A stretch of 64,000 nt of DNA from Balneolaceae bacterium (GCA_018401935.1 JAGYJQ010000010.1:27705-91704); one strand, 5' to 3'. Counted from the stretch's first letter, positions 25,648 through 37,803 are shown. Made by a program: numbers and translations. Notes: generated by a model from the letters alone, not told the origin.

Positions 25648-27153
25648 ATGGCCTTAGGAAAAGACTTAGCCGAAATTAGAGAAGAACTAGGTGTTGATAC
25701 TGATGAGATTCAAGGCCTAACCAAATTATCCTTTGAAATCATCGCTGAGATTGAATCCGACGCGATTTTCAATTCGGAGATTTATAACGAAGCCTACATT
25801 AGAAACTTTGTTCGAAGTTATGCCTGAGGATTAAAAATCAAAGAAGCCGTTATTTTACGGGCTTTAGATGCTATGGAAGAAGGAAGTTACGATCATGGCA
25901 TATTTAAAGATGCTGGGGCTCCCAATCCGACAGATCCTTTTGGTAGAGAAGAAAGAAGACTCAGTTTAGAAGAAGAATCAGCCCCTAAAAAAGCCCTCAT
26001 ACGTACGGAACTTAATTATGATGCTAAAACAAAGGCAGAAGCAACGAACAAAGCATTGGCGGATGCCGAAGCCAAAGAAATAATAGACAGAGAGATTAGC
26101 TCTAAAAAAACCACGGGCCAGTTAAGCTTGACGGATTCTGAGGAAACAGTTGATTCAGAACACCCTGCGCATACTGATTCAGCCTCCGCTACTGCTAAAG
26201 AAGCTGCTCGTACCACTGATGAAAAAGACACCAATACCTCGGAGGAATCTGACACCAAAGTTGATCCATCTGACCATTCTAACATCCTTACCGATAAGTC
26301 ACAAGACGCTCCAGCACCCGAGAATAAACCGTCTGATAAACCGCCTACTTCGTCCACTAAAACGGCAGATAACGTGAATTGGGCTCAAATGGGTAAACGG
26401 TTCAATGCCCAACAAGAGTCCAAAAGTAATGTTGTGCTTATCACAATTCTAGCGGTAATTACCGTGAGTTTACTCGTATTCGGTTTTTTATACAGAAGTA
26501 CGATCTCCAGCTGGTTTACTGGATTTTCTGAAGCCCCCTCAGAAAACACGGCAGAAGTCACCGATCTTAATGCTGATAACATGATTATCACCGATTCCCT
26601 AGCTGTCAGTACCCTAAGCGACAACCCTGCCAGTTCTAGCCAAAATTCCGAAATCACAGGGACTACTACTGGGAATGAGCAACAAAGTATAAGTTCGGAT
26701 GCAAGTGAGTCTGAAACGTCTCGAAGTGAGACCGCGAATGCATTAACCCAAGCGGAAACGGTGCTTTTAGATTCGATTGCATTGCAAAATTTGGCTCAAT
26801 TTCCCGATACCTTGAACATTGTCATTTATGCTGCCTACGATAAGTTAGATCCCGTAAGAGTGGGGAGTGACTTGAGAGAGTCCGTTTTCCCAGTTTGGAT
26901 GGAACAAGGAAAGGCATACTATTTTGATTTCAATGAGGAAATCACCATCAGAGGGCAGTTCAGTAGAATGCTTATTTTGTTCAACAACACCGTTATTGAG
27001 GCACCATTAGAACGATTTGCCGGAGTTCAAGAAAACACTGTACGCCTCACTCGTGAGCGCTTAGCAGCTGCGGAATTTGAAGAAAAACCAGATTTAATTC
27101 TACCCGATGGTGTATCCGAACCCGATTCTATCGTATATGCGATAGATTTTTAA
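25648..27153 (+). pseudogene. rodZ: RodZ-like cell-shape protein gene interrupted by an in-frame TGA
   Basis: From the ATG at 25648 the frame encodes a RodZ-type N-terminal helix-turn-helix domain (start MALGKDLAEIREELGVDT, ending YIRNFVRSYA), then TGA at 25825-25827 (codon 60), then continues in the same frame with GLKIKEAVILRALDAMEE, which is the expected continuation of the domain. After it come a long acidic Ser/Thr/Asp/Glu-rich cytoplasmic region, one transmembrane helix (VVLITILAVITVSLLVFGFLY, codons ~261-281) and a periplasmic DUF4115-like domain. In the intact family the protein bridges MreB and the envelope. One substitution (TGA for CGA, GGA or AGA) would explain the break. The 426-residue downstream frame opens at 25873, but that start would omit most of the DNA-binding-like domain. 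A sequencing error or read-through is possible. Confidence 0.75.
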
Positions 27154-27200
27154 CCAATATCTGAACTCTATGAATCTGTTTGCTAAGATCACTTGGGTAA

Positions 27201-29234
<2,034 letters not shown>

Positions 29235-29247
29235 ACCCATGTAGAAT

Positions 29248-29253
29248 AGGAGG
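29248..29253 (+). promoter_or_regulatory. Strong ribosome-binding site of the alanine dehydrogenase gene
   Basis: AGGAGG lies nine bases before the ATG at 29263. This is one of the few strong Shine-Dalgarno sequences here; most genes in the window have none. Confidence 0.8.
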
Positions 29254-29262
29254 AATTTTAGC

Positions 29263-30486
29263 ATGCAGATACATCCATTGGATACCGAGGAAATCGGACT
29301 AAAAACACTTGAAAAGCACCTTATTCGTACCCATACCCAAAAGGAGCTGCATGTTGGAGTCCCAAAAGAGCATTCTATTGATGAAGGCCGGGTGAGTATT
29401 AGTCCAGGCGGTGTGCGAATACTGAGTGCCAATGGCCACAAAATTCGGGTAGAACGAGGTGCGGGTACCGATGCCAAGTTTACTGACCAGGAATATAGTG
29501 AGGCGGGCGCTGAACTTGTTGAATCTACCGAATCTACCTTTGAGCAAGCAGATGTTATTGTTAAAGTAGCCCCACTTACACCGGAGGAAATGAACTGGGT
29601 GCGGGGGAATCAGACCATCATCTCGGCGTTGCATTTGGGTTCCCAAGAGGGAGCCTTTTTTACCAATATCCTTAAGAAATCGGCTACCGGTATTGCCTAT
29701 GAATTTATAAAGGGGGCGGATAATGAGTTTCCACTAGTCCGGATGATGCATGAGATTACCGGTTCAATGGCCGTGCAAATTGCTGCTCACTATCTGGAAA
29801 CCAATGATACCAACGAGGGTGGTCAGGGAATTATGCTGGGGGGTATCTCTGGGGTACCACCCGCTACTGTAGCTATTTTAGGTGCGGGTATTACCGCCGA
29901 ATATGCTGCAAGAACCGCACTGGGATACGGAGCACAGGTATTTGTGATGGATAATGATTTAGCAGCCCTTCGTCGGCTAGAAAATGCCTTAGATCGCCGC
30001 ATAATCACCGCAGTAGCCAATGAACATTACCTTCGAAACGCGCTAAAATTTGCTGATGTACTCATTGGTTCTGCCTTTCAAGAGGGAGAAAAAAGCTCTG
30101 TTTGGATAAGTGAAGATATGGTACGCATGATGAAAACAGGGAGTGTCATCGTGGATACGGTCATCGATCAAGGAGGATGTATCGAAACCTCTAGACCGAC
30201 CACTCACTCTAACCCTACTTACTCTCAGTACGGTGTAACCCACTACTGTGTACCAAATATCCCATCTAAAGTGGCTAGGACCGGTACGTATGCTTTAAAT
30301 AATGTGCTGGTTCCGTATGTGCTGGCCATTGGTGAAAACGGGGGTATTCAGGAGTGTTTATGGAGAAATACAGCCCTCCGTAATGGCACCTACACATACC
30401 GAGGACACCTAACAAAGCCATCACTGGGCAAAGCCTATGGATTGCCTGTACGGGAAATTGAACTACTTATTGCCTCGCAAATTTGA
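29263..30486 (+). CDS. ald: Alanine dehydrogenase family protein
   Basis: Oxidative deamination of alanine to pyruvate with NAD+ is expected. The N-terminal domain starts around HVGVPKEHSIDEGRVSISPGGV and the Rossmann motif is VAILGAGITAEYAARTALG. The block GQGIMLGGISGVPPA matches the alanine dehydrogenase / transhydrogenase-alpha group; the length (407) and single-polypeptide layout favour alanine dehydrogenase. The first ~28 residues are an extra N-terminal extension. It follows ligA closely (28 bases) but need not be functionally linked. Confidence 0.85.
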   Translation: MQIHPLDTEEIGLKTLEKHLIRTHTQKELHVGVPKEHSIDEGRVSISPGGVRILSANGHKIRVERGAGTDAKFTDQEYSEAGAELVESTESTFEQADVIVKVAPLTPEEMNWVRGNQTIISALHLGSQEGAFFTNILKKSATGIAYEFIKGADNEFPLVRMMHEITGSMAVQIAAHYLETNDTNEGGQGIMLGGISGVPPATVAILGAGITAEYAARTALGYGAQVFVMDNDLAALRRLENALDRRIITAVANEHYLRNALKFADVLIGSAFQEGEKSSVWISEDMVRMMKTGSVIVDTVIDQGGCIETSRPTTHSNPTYSQYGVTHYCVPNIPSKVARTGTYALNNVLVPYVLAIGENGGIQECLWRNTALRNGTYTYRGHLTKPSLGKAYGLPVREIELLIASQI

Positions 30487-30561
30487 GGACATGTATATGA
30501 ATGCACCCATGAATGCACCGCTAAATTCCCCATCCTTTTCGACTCTTTGTATCAGTATCCT

Positions 30562-30930
30562 ATGAAATCTGAATTCTCCACCTCCAACTTTGTCCGGATT
30601 AGTGTCATAAATTGGGCGCTCACCTTGCCATTGCTCATACTTTTTGCGTGGCCTTATTATTATGCGGCCAGGGAATTAGGGCTTGACCTGAGCTTCCGGT
30701 ACATTGGCGCATTCATGTTTGCTATGCCTTTTTTATTGACCATTATTCATGGTCATGTGACTATGGCACTGGGTTCAATACACCGGTACCGCTATTACGA
30801 ATGGCTTGCAAGCAAACCCTACACCTTTGGGCTTTTTTTTCATCCAGCGTTAGTTAAAACGAGGTTCCGGTTAATTTTTTTGTTGGTCAGCTTATTATTC
30901 CTTCCCTTTGGCTTTGCTTTGGGAGTGTAA
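30562..30930 (+). CDS. Hypothetical membrane protein
   Basis: A 122-residue protein with three hydrophobic segments (ALTLPLLILFAWPYYYAA, YIGAFMFAMPFLLTIIHG, LIFLLVSLLFLPFGFALG). The ATG at 30562 is chosen; the frame also allows a TTG at 30547. No family recognised. It lies 75 bases downstream of ald on the same strand. Coding status is supported by the frame and the regular membrane pattern. Confidence 0.65.
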   Translation: MKSEFSTSNFVRISVINWALTLPLLILFAWPYYYAARELGLDLSFRYIGAFMFAMPFLLTIIHGHVTMALGSIHRYRYYEWLASKPYTFGLFFHPALVKTRFRLIFLLVSLLFLPFGFALGV

Positions 30931-31031
30931 ATAGTTGCTTGAACGAGACTAATAGGAAAATAAATACCATTCCACTACTCAACCTCGTGATAACACACCC
31001 TCTGCACCTCATACTCGGCCATTACCACCAA

Positions 31032-32930
31032 CTAAAGCGCTTCTCCAGAGACAATAGCGTCTACCACACTAGGATCCAATAGCGTTGACGTATCCCCCAA
31101 CTGATCTACCTCATTTGAGGCTACTTTGCGTAGTATTCGGCGCATTATCTTCCCCGAACGAGTTTTAGGCAATCCTGGAACAATTTGAATTTTATCAGGC
31201 TTAGCAATGGGACCAATTATTTTCGTTACCAAGTCAAGTAATTCTTTCTTGAAAGCGGCTTTGTCACCGACCTCCCCATCACAAATCATGAAAGCGTACA
31301 CGCCCTGCCCTTTTATGTCATGTGGGTAGCCGACGATGGCCGTTTCCACTACTTTGGGATGCTCATCAAGTGCATTTTCAATCTCGGCAGTTCCTAGGCG
31401 ATGCCCCGAAACATTCAGCACATCATCCACACGTCCGGTAATTCTATAGTAACCATCCTCATCCCGACGACACCCGTCACCGGTGAAGTAATACCCTTTA
31501 TAGGCCGATAAATAGGTCTGTAAGTAGCGTTCATGATCGCCATATACAGTTCGAGCAATTGATGGCCAAGGATATTTAATACATAGATTCCCCTCGACTC
31601 CATTTCCTTGGATTTCATGTCCATTTTCATCCATCAACACTGGAAAAATTCCTGGCAATGGAAGTGTGGCAAAGCCTGGTTTGGTTGGAGTTATACCCGC
31701 GAGTGGAGAAATTAAAATCCCACCTGTTTCCGTCTGCCACCAAGTGTCCACAATATCGCAACGTTCTTTGCCTATATGCTTATGATACCAATTCCATGCC
31801 TCCTCATTAATAGGTTCACCCACACTACCTAATACTTTCAATGAACTCAGATCATATTTCGTTACATAATCCATATCAAAAGACATTAACGCACGAATGG
31901 CAGTGGGAGCGGTATAAAAGTGAGTCACCTTATATTTCTCGACCACTTCCCAAAAACGCCCGGCATCCGGATAGGTTGGTGTACCCTCAAAAATAATCCC
32001 AGTGGTACCTGTAAACAATGGCCCATAAATAATGTAACTATGCCCGGTGATCCATCCCGCATCAGCGGTACACCAATAGACATCATCCGCTCCTACTTGG
32101 AAAACATTGCGAAACGAATACGAGGTATAGACCATATATCCCCCACAGGTATGCACCACTCCCTTTGGTTTCCCAGTTGATCCCGAGGTATACAAAATAA
32201 AAAGGGGGTCTTCGGCATCCATCTCTACTGCCTCGTGATGACGTGATGCATTCCTAATAAGGTTATGCCACCAAAAATCACGTCCTTCTTCCCAGTGGAT
32301 ATCTCTGTTGGTTCGCTGACAAACAATAACATTTTCTACTGAGGGGGATGTCTGTAACGCCTCATCCGAAATATCTTTTAATGGCACATGCTTATCCCCT
32401 CTTCGAAGTCCATCGTTGGTGATGAGCATTTTAGCCTGACAGTCATTGATTCGTTCGCTTAGCGATTGAGCAGAAAAACCCGCAAATACAATAGAATGTA
32501 CCGCCCCGATCCTCGCACAAGCCAGCGCTGCTATAATAAGCTCCGGAGTCATAGCCATATAGATACACACACGATCACCTTTGCTTATACCCTTACTCTC
32601 AAGTACATTCGAAAATCTACATACATCTTCATGAAGTTGTTTGTAGGTGATGGTTCGACGAAATGAATCGGGATGATTTGGCTCAAAAATGAACGCCGTC
32701 TTATTACCAATGGTATTCAAATGCCGGTCTAATGCATTCTCGGTAATATTCAATTTCCCCCCAACAAACCACTTGATATTGCCTTCTTCAAAGCTCCCTG
32801 TTTGCACCTGATCCCAACGCTTCCGCCAGTAAAAAGTGCCCGCCTCGTGATCCCAAAAATTGAGTCTATCTTGCTCACTTTGGTTAAAAGTTTCTTGGTA
32901 ATTGTCAAAGGATTTAATGTTCAACCACAT
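31032..32930 (-). CDS. acs: Acetyl-CoA synthetase
   Basis: AMP-forming acetate activation for growth on acetate. The nucleotide-binding loop YTSGSTGKPKGVVHT, the acyl-binding WWQTETGG block, the TGDGCRRDEDGYY hinge region and the acetylation-regulated lysine in SGKIMRRILRK are all visible. Full length at 632 residues. It stands alone between two convergent or divergent neighbours; the upstream region 32931-33128 would hold its promoter. Confidence 0.97.
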   Translation of the reverse strand: MWLNIKSFDNYQETFNQSEQDRLNFWDHEAGTFYWRKRWDQVQTGSFEEGNIKWFVGGKLNITENALDRHLNTIGNKTAFIFEPNHPDSFRRTITYKQLHEDVCRFSNVLESKGISKGDRVCIYMAMTPELIIAALACARIGAVHSIVFAGFSAQSLSERINDCQAKMLITNDGLRRGDKHVPLKDISDEALQTSPSVENVIVCQRTNRDIHWEEGRDFWWHNLIRNASRHHEAVEMDAEDPLFILYTSGSTGKPKGVVHTCGGYMVYTSYSFRNVFQVGADDVYWCTADAGWITGHSYIIYGPLFTGTTGIIFEGTPTYPDAGRFWEVVEKYKVTHFYTAPTAIRALMSFDMDYVTKYDLSSLKVLGSVGEPINEEAWNWYHKHIGKERCDIVDTWWQTETGGILISPLAGITPTKPGFATLPLPGIFPVLMDENGHEIQGNGVEGNLCIKYPWPSIARTVYGDHERYLQTYLSAYKGYYFTGDGCRRDEDGYYRITGRVDDVLNVSGHRLGTAEIENALDEHPKVVETAIVGYPHDIKGQGVYAFMICDGEVGDKAAFKKELLDLVTKIIGPIAKPDKIQIVPGLPKTRSGKIMRRILRKVASNEVDQLGDTSTLLDPSVVDAIVSGEAL

Positions 32931-32993
32931 AATGGAACGCTATTTGGATAGTTTGATGTACTTGTTCAATGTTTCTTCACTAAAAAGAAAAAT

Positions 32994-33046
32994 CTTGCTA
33001 GTTTTGCAAGTCCCCTATACTCTAAAAAATTAGCAAGCTCTGCAAG
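32994..33046. repeat. Intergenic inverted-repeat-rich segment
   Basis: CTTGC-TAGTTTT-GCAAG (32994-33010) is a short perfect stem-loop, and GCAAGCTCTGCAAGC follows about 25 bases later. The core GCTAGTTTTGCAAG resembles GCTAGTTTGCAAAAG in the 28-bp repeat after msrB. The segment lies between divergent acs and the helicase gene. It could be a dispersed repeat remnant or a regulatory hairpin; the evidence is weak. Confidence 0.4.
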
Positions 33047-33128
33047 CGCTTTTATAGATTTTTTCAAAATGTTTTGGCTCATCAAATAATTTCAAAATCC
33101 CCTATGCCAGGACATAGTTCATTACTCC

Positions 33129-35657
33129 ATGTCAACCGCTAAACAGCCCATAAAACCCTCAAAAAGTGGCTTAAACCAAGTACATAACTGGTTTACCAAC
33201 AACCATTGGGAAATTTTTACATTTCAGCAGGAGTGTTGGCTGGCCGTGCAAGATTGCAAGGAGGGAATCTTACATGCTCCTACCGGATCGGGTAAAACCT
33301 TTGCCCTTTGGATGCCACACATTATTCGATGGCTGGATGCGCCTAAGCAGAGCCAAAAAGGCCTACAGCTCATCTGGATTACTCCCCTTAGAGCACTTGC
33401 TAAAGATATGGAACGACAGTTCAGGCAGAGTTTAGCCGCATTTGACCTTGATATTCAAGTAGGCAGGCGAACGGGTGATGTATCCGCTTCGATACGAAAA
33501 AAACAGGAGCAATCTATGCCTCAGGTACTCATCACCACCCCTGAAAGTTTGCATGTACTCATGGCTCAAAAAAACCACGAACGCTATTTTAAGCGTCTTC
33601 ATAGCGTGGTGGTAGACGAATGGCATGAGCTCATGGGTAGTAAACGAGGTACCCAAACCGAACTTTTCTTGGCCAGGGCTAGAGCGCTAAAACCAGAAGT
33701 AAAAACATGGGGTATTTCTGCCACATTGGGCAATATGGAAGAGGCTTCGGAGGTATTAATGGGGACCGAAGAGCGGCATCAGAATTCAGTAACCATCAAA
33801 GCCAACATCCAAAAAAACATTCGGGTAGAGTCTATACTTCCCAAATCCGTAGAATTTTTTCCCTGGCATGGGCATCTGGGCGTACATTTAATCGATGAAC
33901 TCATTCCTATTTTACAAAGAAGCCGATCAACCTTAGTTTTCACCAACACCCGGGGACAAGCAGAGCGTTGGTTTCAAGAATTGCTTGAGCGAGTACCTGA
34001 GTGGGCGGGTCAAATTGCCTTACATCACGGCTCACTGGACAGAAAAGTGCGTAATTGGGTCGAGGAGAGTTTACATGATGAACGGCTAAAGATCGTCGTT
34101 TGTACCTCCAGCCTAGATTTGGGCGTTGATTTTAGCCCTGTCGAAACCGTTATTCAAGTGGGTAGCCCTAAAGGAGTTGCCCGCTTTATTCAACGTGCCG
34201 GGCGGAGTGGACACCAACCTGGGGCAACGAGTACCATACACTTTTTACCCACACATGCGCTTGAACTCCTCGAAGCCGACGCTCTTCGCGAGGCTGTACG
34301 GCACGATAAAGTGGAACCACGCCCTCCTATTCTATCCCCAACAGATGTCTTACTTCAATATCTGATGACCCGGGCGGTTGGAAGTGGATTCACTGCGGAA
34401 CCTACCTTAAAAGAACTTCGCAGCACCTTTGCCTATCGCCACCTTAGTGAACAGGATTTTCATCAGATTATTCAATTTTTATGCACTGGGGGACCTTCTT
34501 TACAGGCCTATCCTGAATTTGCAAAACTAGAAATCGATGAAAAAGGGCGCTATTTCGTAGGAAACCATACTATAGCTAGACGACATCGCATGAACATTGG
34601 CACCATTAGTTCTGATGCTAACATGCAGATTAAATACCTTAGTGGTGGTCGCATTGGAACCATTGAAGAGTGGTTCATTGGTCAGTTAAAAGAAGGCGAC
34701 CGATTCTGGTTTTCTGGCAGGCGTTTAGAACTTATTCGAGTAGAGCAAATGACTGCATACGTGCGCCGGGCTTCATCGGGCAGTGCTAAAGTACCCAGCT
34801 GGTTGGGTGGACGTATGTCGTTATCCTCAAATATGAGTGAAATGCTCAAGGAGAGTATGTTAAAAGCAGTGACTTATTACGACTACGAACAATCCCGCCA
34901 AAGTCCCAACCTAATCCGCCCCGAGCAATCCCCCAAAAGTTCGGTAGAGATTGACTATCTAAAGCCAATCTTGGCCGTTCAGCAGTCCTGGTCCATGTTA
35001 CCAGGCCCCAATCAATTACTCATCGAAAAAAGCTTTTCACGAGAAGGTTGTCATCTTTTTTTCTATCCATTTGAAGGTCGAAATGTGCACGAAGGCCTTT
35101 CAACTTTAGTAGCACATCGCATAGCTAAACTGGTTCCCATAACCTTCACCATTGCAATGAATGACTATGGCTTTGAACTCCTATCCGATCAGGATATTCC
35201 TATCCAACAAGCCTTAGAACAAGATTTGTTTAGCACGGAGCACTTACTCACCGACATTTACGCCAGCCTCAATAATTCAGAATTGGCCAAACGACGATTT
35301 AGGGAAATAGCCCAAATTGCCGGCTTGGTATTTCAGGGATTTCCAGGACAGGGGCGCAGTACTCGACATCTTCAAATGTCATCGAGTCTATTTTTTGAGG
35401 TATTTCAATCCTATGAACCCAACCACCTACTTTTGCAGCAGGCACTCGATGAAGTACTCTTTTTCCAGTTTGACGAAATTCGACTCAGGCAGGTGCTCAA
35501 CCGTATTCAAACAGGAGACATAGCCTACCGAGAGCCCAAACGATTCACCCCTTATGCCTTTCCTATCATGGTTGACCGGTTGCGCGAGAAAATGAGCAGC
35601 GAAAAACTCATAGATCGGATTAAAAAAATGCAGGCCCAACTCATAAAACATGTCTGA
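33129..35657 (+). CDS. Ligase-associated DEXH-box helicase (Lhr-core type)
   Basis: Superfamily 2 helicase: Walker A APTGSGKTFALW, DEXH box VVDEWHE, motif III SATLG, and motifs V/VI TSSLDLGVDF and QRAGRSGHQPG. After the two RecA domains come the winged-helix and Lhr-specific regions of the core Lhr family, 842 residues in total. Proteins of this length and order are found beside an ATP-dependent DNA ligase, a metallo-beta-lactamase-fold exonuclease and a phosphoesterase in a DNA-damage-response gene set. Its stop overlaps the phosphoesterase gene by 8 bases. Confidence 0.93.
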   Translation: MSTAKQPIKPSKSGLNQVHNWFTNNHWEIFTFQQECWLAVQDCKEGILHAPTGSGKTFALWMPHIIRWLDAPKQSQKGLQLIWITPLRALAKDMERQFRQSLAAFDLDIQVGRRTGDVSASIRKKQEQSMPQVLITTPESLHVLMAQKNHERYFKRLHSVVVDEWHELMGSKRGTQTELFLARARALKPEVKTWGISATLGNMEEASEVLMGTEERHQNSVTIKANIQKNIRVESILPKSVEFFPWHGHLGVHLIDELIPILQRSRSTLVFTNTRGQAERWFQELLERVPEWAGQIALHHGSLDRKVRNWVEESLHDERLKIVVCTSSLDLGVDFSPVETVIQVGSPKGVARFIQRAGRSGHQPGATSTIHFLPTHALELLEADALREAVRHDKVEPRPPILSPTDVLLQYLMTRAVGSGFTAEPTLKELRSTFAYRHLSEQDFHQIIQFLCTGGPSLQAYPEFAKLEIDEKGRYFVGNHTIARRHRMNIGTISSDANMQIKYLSGGRIGTIEEWFIGQLKEGDRFWFSGRRLELIRVEQMTAYVRRASSGSAKVPSWLGGRMSLSSNMSEMLKESMLKAVTYYDYEQSRQSPNLIRPEQSPKSSVEIDYLKPILAVQQSWSMLPGPNQLLIEKSFSREGCHLFFYPFEGRNVHEGLSTLVAHRIAKLVPITFTIAMNDYGFELLSDQDIPIQQALEQDLFSTEHLLTDIYASLNNSELAKRRFREIAQIAGLVFQGFPGQGRSTRHLQMSSSLFFEVFQSYEPNHLLLQQALDEVLFFQFDEIRLRQVLNRIQTGDIAYREPKRFTPYAFPIMVDRLREKMSSEKLIDRIKKMQAQLIKHV

Positions 35658-36405
35658 GTCCACTCGAACATCCATTATCGTTCATTTCCAAGGAGAAAAA
35701 CTACTACTATCTGCTGATCGAGTGCTATATTATCCGGCAGAAAAAACGCTAGTGATAAGCGATGTTCATTTGGGTAAGGCAGGACATTTCAGGCGTTATG
35801 GGATTCCCGTTCCTACCGAGGTAAACCAGAATAACCTAACACGACTCAGCCAAGTAATTAGCCAATTTAACCCCGAAAGACTCCTCTTTCTGGGTGACTT
35901 GTTTCACAGTGAAACCAACAGCGAATGGGTGGATTTCCAGCAATGGCGCAGATATCATGCCACCCTATCCATGACCTTAATATTGGGCAATCACGAACTA
36001 TACTCAGCCCAAAAATACGAGGATCTAGGTCTACAGGTCCTCTCTCATCTAGATATAAAGAACATCCGTTTCCTTCACCATAACGAGGCTCCCATCACCC
36101 ACGATCATGGGCCTCAATCATCCACCCTTACCCCCGCATACGAACCCGAAAATCATACCCAACAAATTGACCAAATGAAAGCAAGCCCGATCAAAGGATG
36201 GATTAGCGGACACCTGCATCCAGGCATAAAAATACAGGGTAAAGGCAGGCAGCGAATTATTTTACCCTGCTTTGCCCACTACCCAGACCAACTAGTTTTA
36301 CCTGCATTTGGAACGTTTACCGGCCTGCATTTAATTACTAATAAAACACCCCAAATCATTGCAATTGCAGAAAATGAGCTCATACTACTTCGCCAAGCCA
36401 CCTAA
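35650..36405 (+). CDS. pdeM: Ligase-associated metallophosphoesterase endonuclease, PdeM type
   Basis: A calcineurin-like phosphoesterase with metal-binding motifs DVHLGKAGHFR, GDLFHS, GNHE and GHLHPG in order. The PdeM/MPE family nicks DNA and belongs to the ligase-associated repair set. The start overlaps the helicase gene, so the two are translated together. A Pro/His/Ser-rich insert (~residues 148-172) between GNHE and GHLHPG appears longer than typical for the fold. Confidence 0.9.
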   Translation: MSESTRTSIIVHFQGEKLLLSADRVLYYPAEKTLVISDVHLGKAGHFRRYGIPVPTEVNQNNLTRLSQVISQFNPERLLFLGDLFHSETNSEWVDFQQWRRYHATLSMTLILGNHELYSAQKYEDLGLQVLSHLDIKNIRFLHHNEAPITHDHGPQSSTLTPAYEPENHTQQIDQMKASPIKGWISGHLHPGIKIQGKGRQRIILPCFAHYPDQLVLPAFGTFTGLHLITNKTPQIIAIAENELILLRQAT

Positions 36406-36417
36406 CCACCTTCTACC

Positions 36418-37128
36418 ATGTCCAAATATAACCCTATTCACCTAAACCGAATTCATACGCTACTTCTCCTCTGTTTTATTATGGGGGTACCCACCTGGGT
36501 TATGGCACAAAATGGTCAACAAGATCCACTTTGGTGGCAACAACAGTCGCTCCGCCTCCAGCAAAACGGAATGCTGATCTTGGGTTCCTGGGCTGGGTTA
36601 AATCTACTTACAGGAGGCTTGGGCTATGCTAGAACGGATGGTTCTAGATCCTACTTTCACCAAATGAATGCCGCTTGGAACACAGTTAATGCAGGCATTG
36701 CCTACTTTGGATATAAAGGAACCCTTACCAATACCAGTGTTACGTCTGCAGAAATACTGAATGATATGAACCGTTTTGACACGATTTTATTGGTTAATGC
36801 AGGCTTAGATGTGCTATACATTAGTGGGGGAGCTTGGTTGGCCTATCGCGGTTACAAACTGGGTAAAGAACGCTGGAAGGGGTACGGCCAATCCATCATT
36901 TTACAGGGTAGCTTTCTAATGGCCTTTGATCTTCTGCTCTATGCTAGCCATAGCAAGCTCAGCAAGCAATTAACATCCTTACAAGGAACATATCTAAGCT
37001 GGAATTGGTCCCTTCAACCCCCGCAAATACATCATCCATGGATAGATCATACGTACACTATGGCGACCAGTTGGTCGGAAACTTTCGGGCATTCTTTACC
37101 GGTCTTACAGATTCAGTTACTGTTCTGA
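36418..37128 (+). CDS. Hypothetical membrane protein with signal peptide
   Basis: A signal peptide ending near AQNGQQD (TLLLLCFIMGVPTWVMA) is followed by a Gln/Trp-rich stretch (PLWWQQQSLRLQQNGMLILGSWAGLNLL) and three further hydrophobic segments. The arrangement resembles small membrane proteins of unknown function seen in Bacteroidota. It starts 12 bases after pdeM, and its end overlaps the convergent sigma-factor gene by 12 bases. Function unknown. Confidence 0.62.
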   Translation: MSKYNPIHLNRIHTLLLLCFIMGVPTWVMAQNGQQDPLWWQQQSLRLQQNGMLILGSWAGLNLLTGGLGYARTDGSRSYFHQMNAAWNTVNAGIAYFGYKGTLTNTSVTSAEILNDMNRFDTILLVNAGLDVLYISGGAWLAYRGYKLGKERWKGYGQSIILQGSFLMAFDLLLYASHSKLSKQLTSLQGTYLSWNWSLQPPQIHHPWIDHTYTMATSWSETFGHSLPVLQIQLLF

Positions 37129-37686
37129 GCGTTTTGCATAGCATTCATGCAACATCTGTATAATCCTAGATTTTCTCGTCCTCGCACTAGTATAACTTAA
37201 CTGAAATTGTTGTTCAACCTCACTGGTTGATGCATCCGGATGTACCAACAAAAACTCGATCAACCTTCTATTGAGTTCATTTAACCCACGAATACAATCA
37301 CTCAAAATACGCATTCGCTCTTTACTAAGCAGATGATGAAGGGCGTGCTCATGATCGGTTATTAATTGATCATCAAGCTCTACAGTCTGTATTTTACGCT
37401 GTTTTTCCTCCTTAATTAATAAGAAAAATTCATTTTTACAGCTGGTCATACAGTACGACAAAAGACTTTTAGAATCGAGAATTGCATCCTCATTAATTTT
37501 TTTAATCACTCTTTTCATTGCCGTTTGGACGATATCTTTGGCTAAATCGGCATCACAGTCATAGACTACCTTCAGATACATTTCCAAACGATCGTACAAT
37601 TCCAGAAGAAGAGCGTTAATCCGTCGTTCATCTTTTTCTTTGAATGCTTGAATTAACGCTGAAAAATCATTTTTGTTTTGCTCCAC
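37117..37686 (-). CDS. ECF-type RNA polymerase sigma factor
   Basis: A 189-residue protein with a region-2-like helical block (residues ~10-80: LAKDIVQTAMKRVIKKI, SLLSYCMTSCKNEFF) and a C-terminal region-4-like helix-turn-helix (DASTSEVEQQFQLSYTSARTRKSRI) typical of extracytoplasmic-function sigma factors. GTG start at 37686 with AAGGAG 11 bases ahead. It stands next to the lipoprotein, CHAT-protease and anti-sigma-like genes and probably drives the 33-bp promoter-like elements found upstream of the lipoprotein and anti-sigma-like genes. No such element is seen before the sigma gene itself. Confidence 0.82.
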   Translation of the reverse strand: MEQNKNDFSALIQAFKEKDERRINALLLELYDRLEMYLKVVYDCDADLAKDIVQTAMKRVIKKINEDAILDSKSLLSYCMTSCKNEFFLLIKEEKQRKIQTVELDDQLITDHEHALHHLLSKERMRILSDCIRGLNELNRRLIEFLLVHPDASTSEVEQQFQLSYTSARTRKSRIIQMLHECYAKRSEQ

Positions 37687-37697
37687 GTAACTCTAAG

Positions 37698-37703
37698 CTC
37701 CTT
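37698..37703 (-). promoter_or_regulatory. Ribosome-binding site deciding the sigma-factor start
   Basis: AAGGAG on the minus strand lies 11 bases before the GTG at 37686. It supports GTG as the start in preference to the next in-frame ATG. Confidence 0.6.
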
Positions 37704-37742
37704 ACTAGACCCTAATGTTATCCCTAAAAATTTCACGGCAAA

Positions 37743-37759
37743 TTGTTCTATTAGAACAA
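37743..37759. promoter_or_regulatory. 17-bp inverted repeat in the sigma-factor leader
   Basis: TTGTTCT-ATT-AGAACAA is a perfect 7-bp inverted repeat. A related half-site, AATAGAACGAAC, is present at 37839-37850 on the other side of the promoter-like element. It may be an operator in this divergent control region, or a hairpin in the sigma mRNA leader. Confidence 0.4.
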
Positions 37760-37803
37760 CTTCGTGGGATAGTATAAGATAAATTCGGCCTTCAGAAAAA
37801 AAA

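Noticed and set aside
25825..25827. TGA in the rodZ-like gene read as selenocysteine
   Set aside because: The expected residue at this place is an ordinary one in a helix, and no obvious SECIS hairpin or selenocysteine gene is nearby. Nonsense mutation or sequence error is simpler.
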